A DNA stretch of 64,000 nt from Saksenaea vasiformis B4078 (Eukaryota; Mucoromycota; Mucoromycetes; Mucorales; Saksenaeaceae), in the NCBI GenBank assembly GCA_000697055.1, contig JNDT01001301.1, positions 1 to 64,000 on the forward strand, given 5' to 3'. Below are positions 10,130 to 20,936 of the stretch, piece after piece. Position 1 is the stretch's first letter. Each line of letters starts with the position of its first letter. The notes under the pieces were generated by a model. The model was given only the letters and a program-made list of their open reading frames with translations. It did not search any database and was not told where the DNA came from. A program made the translations under genes and the position numbers.

Positions 10130-11090
10130 AAATGACGTGATAAAGATAGGACTCGGTTACGCGTGTTAAAGATAGGGTACCATCGTCTCACGCAAAGGAT
10201 GAATCAGCGATCGGGTTCTTGTTGTTTCATGCAAAGGGTGTGCGAAAGATATAGACTTTTATCTCACGTAAAAGGTGTGGTCGGTGGTAAGGTCCTATCG
10301 TCTCATGCAAAGGGTGAATCAGTGATCGGGTTCTTTTGACTCATAAAAGCGGTATCTCAGGAACAGGATTCCGTCGTCTCATGTCAAAAATTGCGTTGAA
10401 GATAGGTTCCTTTTATCTCACACAAAAAGGATGTCTCAGATAACGGAAAGTGATGCATATTTAAAGGGTCCACTTCTTTTTCCTTTTTTTTTCTTCTTCT
10501 TCTTTGGCGCTGTTGGTGCAAACATCCCCGGTACGGATGTCAAACTTTTTATTACGTATCCAGGATCACTCGTAGTTTTTGTATGCCGTTTAGGCTGCAT
10601 GACCGCTGTCCCGAACCGTCTTGGCCGTGTTGGTGCGTTATGCCCATACTCAAAGTACGTAAACGTTGTCACACACTCAGTATCGCTCATCCTCCGGAAT
10701 AGATTGCAAGACGATGTATCGCTTCAGGTCCTCTGAACGCCGTTCAAACAATGGCCGCTCTTAAGCCGTCGGGTCACCCCCAACCTCTCGCCCCCCCCCG
10801 CTTCAGGTGCGGGGCTTTGGCCCCCGTCGATGGGCGGGAATACCCCTTTGGGGGTAAGTGAAAAAGACATCGAAGTATTATTTCATTTACTAACCACGAA
10901 TTATTTTTTATGCTGCCTGAATAAATTTTGCGTCCGCTGTAGACCGAGTTCATGTAACTTGATTATCTTCAGACGAAACATTGATGTACCGATGGCCGCA
11001 TAATCAATTCTTCTTTAGCGCAAACTTGGCTCTTCAGAGACGCAAGGTTTATTTAGTATAATGTAAAAAGTGAATCAATAAACAGTACCA
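10130..11090. repeat. Dispersed noncoding repeat, copy A (longest)
   Basis: The left part (10130-10450) is a degenerate tandem array with recurring units such as TCTCATGCAAAGGGTGAATCAG and GATCGGGTTCTT. The right part carries ATTTAAAGG, CATCCCCGGTACGGATGTCAA, TCCAGGATCACTC and a GC-rich hairpin zone (10795-10857) ending GGGGGTAAGT. It then has ACTAACCACGAATTATTTTTTATGCTGC and a tail ending AATAAACAGTAC. The same blocks in the same order recur near 27.06-27.65 and 50.17-50.88 kb, and parts near 17.8, 37.6 and 13.35 kb. No conserved ORF spans it. It looks like a nonautonomous mobile element, class undetermined. Confidence 0.65.
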
Positions 11091-11685
11091 GGGACACTCC
11101 AAGCAGGACACCCGGTTCCACAAGGTGAACTGCTGAAGTGTAGATGCAGCACTGTGTCCCTCAGTAACGGAGTACCAGGTTTGGCATGTCTGCAGTACTT
11201 GTCCTCAAGAATATCTTTGTTCACGTCTCGCACTTCGATGATATACATACTTCCCTGTTTTTGTGGTATTTGGTAGTCCTTGAGACATTCAAGGCAAGCG
11301 AAGCAAGTTGAGAAGCATGTTGCTCTAAATGCTCTCGAAAGTATTATATTTTAGCTACGGCGTGAACAAGCTAAAGATGGATCTTTATTTCAACGCTCCA
11401 CTAAGAGACACAATTATTCATATACCAAAAGAAAACTAAATAGAAGTGTTACCTGTAAATATCCATTGGCGGAAAGACTATGGAAAGTACCAGAATGCTT
11501 TTGACCAGCTCTAAGGCGGTAGCAGGCTTTTGACTACATGAGTCTTATCTAACCTTGGTATTCTTCGCCTCTTTCTCAACGCGCGGGGAAAAGATAGGCA
11601 TAGATACGCAAAGATTGACAAATTTTCCATTAGCTAATTAGTCGTTGGACATCGAGATGGCCGATTTGGGGAAACTTGTGTGATA
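11091..11685. other. Intergenic region, nothing identified
   Basis: This lies between repeat copy A and the TIR element. No ORF or RNA gene could be supported. Confidence 0.4.
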
Positions 11686-12756
11686 CAGCGGTCCCCCGAT
11701 AAGATCACCCCTGATAAGATCAACTCTCAATAATATCAACCCATTTCCATAACCCCCCCTACCTTAATAACAGGGAAATTTTCAACTTCATCTAATTTCC
11801 ATTTCAACTCATTTTGATGGGTTGAAATTTTTAGTGATTTGACATCAAAAAAGTATTTTTATTTAGATACGTTCTGCAGGACTGAAATACGAAGTAAGTT
11901 GTGATTGCTTACAGTATAGCATTGCTTAATACGTATCGCGTAGGCTTTGCAACTTGGGAACTGCCATGAGAACGTTAGGATCCAAATCATCTTCGTAAAC
12001 TAATATGTCGAATAGCATGTTGAGACAGTAGATCTTCTCAGCAGCTGTGAAAGGAAATCTGTCGGGCTTTGCGGGATGTTCTGCTTCGATCTCTTCGTTG
12101 TCTTCTCCATCGTCATTATCCTCCTCTTCTTCCAACACGATACTTACAATTCGATCCTCTTTATATATGATTCCGGGTGATAAATGAAGCAACAATGGTA
12201 AGGTTCCTTGCATCAACTATATTTATAGCGATTTTTCTCGTTTCTATCTAATGATTCCAGTGGTATAATGTCAGAATTGGGAGAGGGAGAATAATAAGCC
12301 GACGGTGAACTGAGTGATCGATAGTGAAGTTCAGGAACAATAATTAAGATACTGAATGTCGGAAACGGGATACGGCGAAGCTAGTGTAACAATAAAGACT
12401 CCTACAACTGAAACATTGATGAGTCAATGTATTTGTAGCATCCTATCAACGGCGGATCGTAGAAACTCTCAGAGAGTCACTTATGTCAAGAGATAGATTT
12501 CATCGCTAGAGAGGTATATCTGTTGATGCGTTCTGAATAAGATTAGGATAGAAGGTGATAATTTGACACAATATACCGAGATTGGACACACTAGAAATTT
12601 GGAGAAAGCCCATAGGGAATGAACGGTTTCAAGCAACTTCAAACGCTGTGGGCCTGCCGGCTAAACTTTGAGCCTCCCACCAATTTTCAACTCTCGATAA
12701 GGTCAACCTTCAGCGAACCCCCCCCCTTAACGGTTGATCTTATCGGGGGAGCACTG
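11686..12756. mobile_element. Pogo-like DNA transposon remnant with TIRs
   Basis: The left end reads CAGCGGTCCCCCGATAAG and the right end CTTATCGGGGGAGCACTG, inverted copies with about two mismatches in 18. Both ends are flanked by TA, the target duplication of Tc1/mariner/pogo elements. Subterminal repeats such as CTCTCGATAAGGTCAACC and GATAAGATCAACTC support a common origin. At ~1.07 kb it is too short for an intact transposase (usually over 450 codons). The only notable ORF (11926-12216, minus) resembles a transposase C-terminus, so the element looks internally deleted. Confidence 0.75.
11926..12216 (-). pseudogene. Probable C-terminal remnant of pogo/Tigger-type transposase
   Basis: This is a 96-codon ORF inside the TIR element. 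It has a strongly acidic stretch (EEEEDNDDGEDNEE), then FPFTAAEKIYCLNMLFDILVYEDDLDPN and a stop. An acidic linker followed by a short helical domain with a D-x-D/DPN pattern is common at the extreme C-terminus of pogo/Tigger (CENP-B-like) transposases. The catalytic DDE core is absent. The assignment rests mainly on position inside the TIRs and this general resemblance. Confidence 0.45.
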
Positions 12757-13076
12757 TAGGATTTTTTTTTATTGCCTGTCACGAAACGATATTTCAGATA
12801 ACGGGTTACGACAGATATTAGGGGGAAGCAACGTTTTTGCTTTGCTCTTCTATAATACATACTTTAAGCACCTTACTTGATCAGATATATGGAAGCATTC
12901 CTGCTCTTTTGCCTATCCACTGGCTTCATAACTCTGCATCGAACCGTCTCCATAAAACGTCACTAGACGCTGCGTCGCCCCATGACATCTGCAGCTGTTA
13001 TTAATGACTCCGACCGCTCCCAGAAGCCCTGAATTATACCTCCCGAACTACCGAAATGGTGCGAAAACAACAGATA

Positions 13077-13249
13077 CAGTGGTCCCTCGATAATTTCACC
13101 CTCGATTGTTTTCAACCCTCGGTATTTTCAACCTTTTCAGAAAAACTGGAGAAGCATCTGCACCTTAAATCATTTCATACAATTTCAACTCTCAGTAGTT
13201 TCAACCAGATGCCTGTACTTTGGCGGTTGAAATTATTGGGGGACCACTG
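13077..13249. mobile_element. MITE related to the pogo-like element
   Basis: A 173 bp element bounded by CAGTGGTCCCTCGATAATTT and its inverse AAATTATTGGGGGACCACTG, each flanked by TA. Internal blocks (TTTCAACCCTCGGTATTTTCAACC, CAACTCTCAGTAGTTTCAACC) echo those of the other two copies in the window. It has no coding capacity. It would depend on a transposase encoded elsewhere. Confidence 0.8.
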
Positions 13250-13344
13250 TACATACACGTATGATAGTGCCTTCCGGTTGTATGGTATCCATTCACCAAC
13301 TAAAATGATTATCTATGCACGAAGAATTTGATCTCTGATGAAAA

Positions 13345-13402
13345 ATTGACTTTACGGGCGCAATATTTATTTAGAGTAGCGTAAAATAGTTAGCAGTACA
13401 TT
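13345..13402. repeat. Short fragment of the dispersed repeat (3' tail)
   Basis: The segment GGGCGCAATATTTATTTAGAGTAGCGTAAAAT closely matches the tail of copies B (27604) and D (50843). It lies just downstream of the OCRL-like gene's stop. Confidence 0.45.
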
Positions 13403-13430
13403 AACTATGTTGGAAATGCTTTACGTTAAC

Positions 13431-16400
13431 CTAAGTTTTCAATAGCTGAGAGATGAATTTTTCTCTCTTTTCTTTTGCACTAGCAGGGTTGCGTTCCTTG
13501 AAGTCAGCCTTCGGTCGCAACAGCACAGTAAATGTTTCCACTATCGAGTAAATTGATCAGTAACCCATTTGCATCCCTGGAACTATGGCTATTTACCGAT
13601 ATGATCCCTTCGCTCTTGCTTACAAGACGGAGGTGCATATGCAATTGCGTCCTTGAGGAAGCTGATGATATACCGTAGCACGTTCAGGTGGGCGTAGGGA
13701 AGAATATCCATTAACTGCAATAAATTGCGTTAGTCAATGGATATCTAAAATTGAATACTTTACCAAGTTCATTGCTTCAACCGACTCTCCGGCCTCCAGG
13801 GCGGTAGGATACATGCTCGCAGGAACGACAGGCTCAGGGAGACACTCCAAAAACGCCACCAAGACATCTACCATTGAATTGGCAGCAGCTATCTCCTTCT
13901 CATGGTAAACTGGTACTGCATCCGATGAACTGCTTGTGCTAGCAGAGCTTGCTTCTTCTTTCAAAGGAATGGATGGTGAAGATGAATCTTTATCATTGTC
14001 AATAACATCTTCACCAAGCTGGACAAGTGAGTCGAATGATTCACCCGTATCTAAACATTTGCGAATACAATCGGAAAGGACACGATCGCCATGATCAACG
14101 AACAAGCCCGGCTATCAAAGCAAATATCAGTACAGAAAGAATCTGGTCTTTTCACACATACAATACAAAACATATGTCTGTTCCACAAGAAATTTAAAAG
14201 TCGCCATAATTCTTTTGGAAGGGTTGCATGATGTCCTTGCATTTGATGGCTTCCGTTTGGCGAAGAGCTCACTGCTACTTCGCTTACTGGTACCGTCATG
14301 TGAGAAAGTCGATCGAGCGGGACACCAAAGCAAGTTGGGACGTATTTTCCCGAGATAACAATAAAGAAATCTTTGCCGTTTTCTAGGCGAAGAACAAGGA
14401 TATCATCGATTTTCTGTTGCCCCTCATTAAATGGTGCAGAAATACTCGGGTCAATCATCAAGTCGAATTGTATCATCACCTTTTCTCCTGCAATACGAAA
14501 ACGTGAAACTTATCAGTATGCACATGGTGCGGCTATTGACAAAATTTACCTGGACCAAGGACACCAGAGCTGGGATGGATATTTAGCCATGGTGGACAGA
14601 CCTCCTGTTCCTCCATCTTCGGTATGAATTTGAAAGGTGCTAGCACTTGACCTGTATTTTCTAACACGAGTTTCTTCTCCTTGTATTCCATAAATTGAAC
14701 ATCACCAAAATCGATAAACGAAGTGGATATCTGGCCTTTGGTGATACCGTCCTGCGTCTTGGTCAGCTGCTGAGCGAGAGCTTTCTTGGTGGTCTCTTGC
14801 TTCCGACTGTCAATTGTACGGATCTAATGTGCGTGTGAGCTTGGCAAAATTGAAGGCGTCCATACCTTTGCACGAATGAGAGCTCGTACTGGTTTATGGT
14901 CGCTCAGCATCATTTTCATACAGCTTCCGTAGGCAGCTAGTTCCATCTTTGATTGAGATGGGTTCTCATTCTCCTGATCGTTGTCAAACAACGGTAGGTT
15001 TTCCTTTTTCCATAAAATGCGGTCGGTCCATGAAGGCGCCCGCCGTTTCTCACTAAGTTATACGTATCTATATCAAGAACAACCAAACAGGCGTCTCTTT
15101 TTACCTCGAATCATAATTATTCGTGCCTGAATCGAACTTGTAAGTCGGTAAGAAATTAATTGGACCTTCCTCAAACATTGTGAAGGTCCGTCCAGCCTGT
15201 CTCTCGATAGAGAGCTTTCCTGGATGTTAGCTATCGTCATCCTTTGTTGAGCCTACATTTACCTGATCGTACTCCAATAAGAATTCCAGCTGTTGCTGTC
15301 GCAGGCGAGATTTAATCTCCGGCTCCGTGAGATTAATTCTATAATTAAGATCACCCATCCATACAACGTGACTAAACAAATATCAGTTTCTCCTTCTAAA
15401 TATTTCGTCGAACGGTCTTACTCTGCGTGGAAAATTGACGCTTCCTGGCTCCAGTCACGGAGAATACCATTATTCTCCAGAAAAGTGACTCCTTCATCAC
15501 CTCCGTCGTTCCAAGAATAATTTACATAGTCCATACGGGGATCCACTTTGTGAGGGAATACCAATCTCTTGGAGATCTCTGTAAAATCCTGATTGCGCTT
15601 TTCTATCTTGTCTTGGAAAGCTGCCAGATGGCTGGTAACAAAACATAGATAACTGTCGCGGAACCGGAAGCGGATACCGATACCACCTTTGTTACCCTAA
15701 GTAGCGTCAATTTAACCATATCAATCTTCGTAAAACCTACCATCATATTCATCAGGCCGACACCAGCGTAACATGTTGATACTTCGGATATATGCGCTTT
15801 GTGACAAGTTTTACCAATCACAATGAGCAGCATGGTAACAAGCTGTTTGGATTCAATCTATAACTTTTCCTTCAGCAATCTGCTTTGACAGACAGCACGT
15901 CACTCACCTTGCAGTAATTCTTAGCCTTATCTCCTAGTGAAGCTAATATAGCATTGACCCATGCAGTTTCCTTTGCAGGGTCATATCGCAAATATGCCCC
16001 AGTGTCTGTTTCCATTTCTTGCAATCTAAAGAATCGTCAGATGGCTTATAGCAGCATAAAATATACTAACCCAATTGCATAAAAGTCGGGATCAAAGTCC
16101 TTTCCGTCATCTGTTTTCAGAGTTCCCAACGTCCATTCTGACAGTGTTTGATCTGGCAAACTTCCATGAACGTTCCATGTTCCAACAAATAGACTATCCG
16201 TCTTTTGAGTTTACTGTTGTGTGAATACCTGTCCTTACCTTGTGTCATTCCAAGTAACGAATTTATCTTCCTGATCTTTTAATCGCGCATTTACCCAGTG
16301 CTTTTTAGCGCCTGTTAAAGTGATCTCTCTGAACTTCTTTGTCATGACAGATCCAGCACGGCGTAGATTCAGAAGTGCAATAGATTCCTGTCTCTCCAGT

Positions 16401-16824
16401 GGTAGTACATAGGGTAACGCACTAGGATTCCTAGAAGGCACGGTCTTTGCACGCGATAATCTTGGATCACGCTTGCCATTCTCTACTGTAAGATTCGTCA
16501 GGATGCGATTGGTACGTTTGGTGACTGAACTCACGGCAATACTTTGCATATTCCTTGACCCAGCCGTGATTATCGCTTTGAGCGGTATACCCATGTTTAC
16601 CTTGATTTTGGATTAATGTATAGGTGTATATATATACCTTCACACTTACGCGCTTCTGAAACGAGCTCCCTAATTTCAGCCAGGAGGTCGGACATCAGCT
16701 CTTTCTCAAAGAACGTCATACTGATGGCAACTTTGTCGACGGAGAATGTAACCAAAAGATCTTGTTTTTTTTTTTTGGGAGGGTCACCGAGAGCTGTATC
16801 AGCATACTTTTCTGGAGAGCTCAT
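13431..16824 (-). CDS. Inositol polyphosphate 5-phosphatase, OCRL/INPP5B type
   Basis: Fourteen exons: 16824-16601, 16541-16239, 16193-16071, 16025-15908, 15857-15741, 15696-15422, 15371-15263, 15214-15105, 15052-14866, 14823-14550, 14487-14162, 14111-13764, 13714-13624, 13540-13431. They sum to 904 aa, close to human OCRL (901). The order is a short N-terminal domain, then the phosphatase core (FVGTWNVHG, LQEMETDTG, GNKGGIGIRF, FVTSHLAAF, VVWMGDLNYRINL, YKFDSGTNNYDS, RRAPSWTDRILW, MLSDHKPVRALI). An ASH domain follows (QFMEYKEKKLVLENTG, ILVLRLENGKDFFIVISGKYVPTCFG), then a RhoGAP-like domain (LPKELWRLLNF, PGLFVDHGDRV, CLDTG, LPEPVVP, VLLRPKADF). It hydrolyses the 5-phosphate of PI(4,5)P2 on endosomal and Golgi membranes. 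The GAP domain lacks an obvious catalytic Arg finger, as in OCRL. The first two exon joints are the least certain. Confidence 0.9.
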
Positions 16825-17814
16825 CTAGCTTACCTGGCTGTGACGCCTTATCGATAACAGTAGCTTGCGCTTCAGTTTCCGTTGCTTTAGCCTCTCGTTT
16901 TGTATTTGCATTACTCTTCGCACTTACAGATATCGATGTTAAAATTGGAATATATCGGCAACAGACGAAGAAAAACGGGAGGCATAGCAGGTTCGTCTCT
17001 ATCTTCCAATACCAGCAAACTTCGTTTATTGTTATCAGCGACTTTCTCTCTCTCTCTGCTGTCTCCTGTCTCTCTGCGTTTTAGCAGCATACCATGCCTC
17101 TGCACCCTTCATGGCTGCGTTATCTTCTTCGTGCACTATAAGCACGAGACGGTGCTTGATTGCACGTTCGGCTTGGGAATTCAATCTAACATCTATACAG
17201 TGTCATGGAGTCAAGGTTTGTATACATTGCCGTCGCTTCAGGCACTAATGCGGAAGACTAATCGAGAACAAAAAAAAAGGATATATATTTGACTTTATCC
17301 AAAGGACCTAACAAGCTGTTAATGGCGGAAGCACCGTTTTGCTTTAGTGCATGAGCAGGCATAGTGGAGAACGAGACTTTAGTGAAGCGTCACACAATGC
17401 CAGACCAGTTTGATTATCGCGGGGGTTGAAAGCTAAGTTCCCGATGACAATTCACTGCAATGATGATGATCAGGAGACAGTGTTACAAATACCTATTCAA
17501 ATATGATGCCATTTGATAACTGCAAGAAATAAATATAACGTATAGCTGCTTTCCGCGCTACAAACACGTTATCTTGACTATTCTGTAGTTTGCACGACTT
17601 CAGTCCCGAACCGTCTCCGCTGCGTGTGGAATTTACCGCTTAAGTTAACGCTGTGTCTCTCACTATCACTCAGCAATAGATCACCACGTGCTGCATCTAT
17701 TCATATACTCTGCTAGCATTACTGTGTTGGCTTGTTTGCCGAAGATCGCCCTTCATTGTCCCCACTACTGTACGTGTGGACCGTGCGTTTGTCGCATTAA
17801 AGGCGTAATTTCTG
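16825..17814. other. Intergenic region upstream of the OCRL-like gene
   Basis: This holds the promoter side of the 5-phosphatase gene. A poly-A run and a CTCTCTCTCTCT microsatellite near 17045 are visible. The plus ORF 16900-17292 has no motif. Nothing else is supported. Confidence 0.4.
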
Positions 17815-18060
17815 CCTATGCAATATGATAGCCAAGTATTATTGTATTTACTAGCCATGCATTACCTTTATTGATGCTGGAACCCGCTTCGTGTTAATTG
17901 GAGAACCAACGTCCATGAAGTTATCCGATTTTCTGACCGAAATAGAGTATTAACTCTGCCCTCTTCCTTGGCGAAAATCGGCTGTCCATGTTAAACGTTG
18001 ACTATAGTTAAAACACGTAAAGAGTAACTCAACGAACAGCACTTCGGATTTGTGCACGAG
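17815..18060. repeat. Dispersed noncoding repeat, diverged 3' copy (E)
   Basis: The region contains TTACTAGCCATGCATTACC and ACACGTAAAGAGTAACTCAACGAACAGCAC. These align in order with the ACTAACCACGAATTA and GTAAAAAGTGAATCAATAAACAGTAC blocks of copies A, B and D. It is clearly more diverged and truncated, ending about 105 bp before the Arp start codon. Confidence 0.45.
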
Positions 18061-18164
18061 TCCATTTACAAGTGACGTGCGGTAGTTAAACTTTGGTAGT
18101 TGTGGCTTACTGGATAGTGGAGCGTTTGTGCACCCGAACTGCTGGATAGCCCGTTTTCCCCGCC

Positions 18165-19678
18165 ATGACGTTAATGTTAAGAGAAGAGAATTTCGTGGTC
18201 ATCGATGTTGGTGCCTATGAAACCAAAGCAGGCATAGGGATGCATGATACCAACAAACCGCCAAGTGTTGTACGCATAGCTTCAGCATTTATACGACATC
18301 ACTGAATCCCATGTTGCGCATTAATAGATTATTTCCATGGCAGAATTCAATCATCCGATCCAAAACAACACTATTGTTTCATGGCAGGATTTAGAGGCTA
18401 GTTGGTAAGATTTAACCATACCAGCCAGATCGCATAGTCCTTATTTGCGGAACACTAGGCATCATGTGCTCTTCAAAGAGCTCGGTCTTAAGAAGTATCG
18501 TAACGAAAGTCCAGTACTCCTGACTGTTCCGTTTCAGTGGACAAAGGAAGAACACGAACGCATCGTACAAATATTTTTTGAAAACTTTAACGTTCCTGGC
18601 ATCTACATTGCACCACAACCTCTGCTTGGTCTCTACGGCTGCGGATCCGTCTCTGGCATCATCATCGATATCGGTCACACCACTACGGGTAAATTCCATA
18701 TTTTACTTAATTATCTCTCATGCGAGCAAACATCTCGGTGTCTCTAGACGTTAACGTGGTCGTCGATAGTATCGTACAACCGCAATCTAGCTTTGCTATC
18801 CCAATCGGAGGAGACACCTTTGACGAGTATCTGCTGCAGAAGCTTCAACAGGATACTACGCTGGTTGAGGAATTTCGACGTCTGGAAATCCCGTTGGATA
18901 AGGAGTTTGCAAAATTTGTGAGAGAAAGTCCAGGTGTTTGCAATGTGCTTGTTGATCATGTTGTAAACGAAAGTTTGCTTTCGGCTGAATTACCTACTGC
19001 TTTGGATGCTGCACCGACGGCAGCTGTAGAAGAGTTTACAGATGGCGATGTGGCAAAGGAGGAAGAAGACGTAACTCAAGTGCCAGAAGTTATCGAGATA
19101 GAATACAAGGGTCACAAGGTGAGCTGGCTACTCTGTGTTGTTGAAGCATGCTGATCCCGTTTGAACATAGTTTTCAATCGGTTCCTATCGCCATCAGTTA
19201 CTTGATCCGTTATTTTCGGTCAATTTGTTGAATACAGACACCTTATCGTTGAATGAGGCGCTACGTTTAGCTGTGATGAACTGCGAACCTCCAGAGATAC
19301 GACCCAAACTATGGGAAAACATCGTGTTGACAGGAGGCTGCAGCCAAATAGCACAGCTTCAGGGCAGAATAAAAGCGGAAGTTCAGGCATTCCTTCCAAA
19401 CTCAGATAATGCAGGCGATACGCAACCCCGGTTGATCAACTTTTTACGGATACCAGATTATTTTACTGTCCTCAAAGATAAGCCATATCAACGCTATTCG
19501 ACCTGGCTTGGTGGAGAAATTGTTGCCAAGGTAAAAATAGAAATGGTTACCAGTTGCGGTAACATTGTCTAACGCTTTCTTTTGTTACCAGCTCATCTTT
19601 ATCGATGCAAAGAACTATGTTAGTAAAGTCGACTACAACGAATCAGGTCCTTCTGTTGTACACAGAAAAAGCTATTAA
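18165..19678 (+). CDS. Actin-related protein, Arp9-like
   Basis: Six exons: 18165-18269, 18328-18404, 18459-18688, 18748-19118, 19171-19530, 19592-19678, giving 409 aa. Actin-fold landmarks are VVIDVGAYETKAGIG (phosphate-1), NHPIQNNTIVSWQDLEASW, PVLLTVPFQWTKEEHERI, GIIIDIGHTTT (phosphate-2 region), ENIVLTGGCSQIAQLQGR (adenosine motif), STWLGGEIVAK and the actin-like end YNESGPSVVHR. An acidic, lineage-specific insertion (residues ~205-260, EFTDGDVAKEEEDVTQ) resembles those of the remodeler Arps. The short length and WLGGEIVAK plus VHRK ending fit Arp9/Arp42 of SWI/SNF and RSC better than dynactin Arp10, but the subtype is inferred. It would act as a nuclear structural ATP-binding subunit. Confidence 0.85.
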
Positions 19679-19857
19679 CCCCAATAAAAGTTGATTTAAC
19701 ATATTACGATTCGGTTTGTTAACACCTTTGCTACTGATCGCTGCACTGGGTGCTGGCATGAATGATGATTGGCCCGATTGTGTATGAGAGGAAGTCACAC
19801 TTACAAGGTGAAACCATCAAAAAGTTACAAATACCCGACAGAATACTCTTTATTTGC

Positions 19858-20413
19858 ATGTCTTCTTCCGCTGCTGGTCGCCTCAACAACGTGAAAGATC
19901 ACCTCACAGTAAGTCTATATGTTAATTAACTCTATTAATGCTTGTTTTCAGATTATGTCTACCGAGAAGAAGGGTTTGTTAACTTCCCACGTTCTGATAG
20001 CCTCGTTGGGTATTCCTGGCAATGACATCACCGTCCAGACTGAAGTACTGGATGGTGATTCCGGCAATTTTAAGGTTCGGGCCTTAGCGTACGTAAACGA
20101 CTATTATATACAAACGAGCTTAACAAAAGCTAACTAGGAGGACTAACGTTGATGGTCGGTGCCCTGACCTTCTACTGGGCGATTACAAGGTCGAGAAAGG
20201 CCTTTATCGTGTCACATTTGAGACCAAGGCATTTTTCGAAAAACTTGGGCAAGAATGTTTCTATCCTTGTGTTCAGGTAAGAATCGCTAGGAAAACAAAG
20301 TATAACTAATTATTCCTCGGTAGATAATGTTTGAAGTTACAGATCCTGAAGAACATTATCACATCCCCTTGCTCCTCAGCAATTATTCATATACCACCTA
20401 CCGCGGAAGTTAA
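19858..20413 (+). CDS. 5-hydroxyisourate hydrolase (transthyretin-like)
   Basis: Four exons: 19858-19908, 19952-20088, 20138-20276, 20324-20413, giving 138 aa. It hydrolyses 5-hydroxyisourate to OHCU in urate breakdown to allantoin. Diagnostic elements are LLTSHVLIASLGIPG (active-site His), TNVDGRCPDLL (Arg), YRVTFETKAFFEKLG, EEHYHIPLLLSNYSYTTYRGS (His and the C-terminal Y-R-G-S tetrapeptide at the very end). All key residues are present. There is no C-terminal peroxisomal PTS1, and the 17-residue first exon (MSSSAAGRLNNVKDHLT) resembles the N-terminal part of a PTS2-like R-L-x5-H-L signal (RLNNVKDHL). A peroxisomal location is therefore plausible. Confidence 0.95.
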
Positions 20414-20614
20414 ATAAACTTGGGTATAATCAGCTATCTATTGGCCAGTTTATGAATATGGATGGCGTCTACCTCCGACCATGCTATTACTATAAACGGG
20501 ATGCAGTAACCATTGAAAATCCCAAACCAAAATAAGGCGTGAACCTTGATATCTGATCGAAGATTCAATGCCAAAATCCTGAGAGATACATTTGTTGCGA
20601 GCGCCTTGATGATA

Positions 20615-20872
20615 TTAATGTAATCGAGAGAGCTGATGCCTGAAAAAGTAACTCTGATATAGGTACTCACCGCAGGTGACGGTGGGAGCGAAAGGCATTT
20701 TTGGACTTCCTTTTTTGGGCTTCCTGATTCAGCATCTCATTGAGGAGATCCACACGCAGTGTATTTCGCTTATTCCAGTAGAGGATATCATATAAGCCGT
20801 TGTGACGCAGTGGTTTTGAATGAGAGCCCGAACGGATAAGAAACCCGGCATTCAATGCTCGCTTCTTCTTTT
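20615..20872 (-). CDS. Small basic protein, unrecognised
   Basis: The ATG at about 20872 opens MEKKKRALNAGFLIRSGSHSKPLRHNGLYDILYWNKRN, then VDLLNEMLNQEAQKRKSKNAF. A GTGAGT donor after ...HLR at about 20669 and a TTTTTCAG acceptor would add a few residues ending HQLSRLH. It may also extend upstream past a TTTTCAG acceptor near 20897. It is rich in Lys/Arg and Leu with no membrane segment. No family is recognised. It lies head-to-head with the small gene at 20937, so a shared promoter is possible. The coding call is uncertain. Confidence 0.35.
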
Positions 20873-20936
20873 CCATGCCGTGGTAACAGTCCAGACGCTG
20901 AAAATACGCGATGGATGAGGTTATGAGGAGGTCGTT

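Noticed and set aside
10130..10450. CRISPR-like regularity of the repeated units
   Set aside because: The units are degenerate with irregular spacing, the genome is eukaryotic, and the same block recurs as part of a dispersed repeat.
18405..18437. A 33 nt intron in the Arp gene
   Set aside because: Using the next AG (18458) gives a 54 nt intron and restores a conserved Trp codon, which fits the family better.
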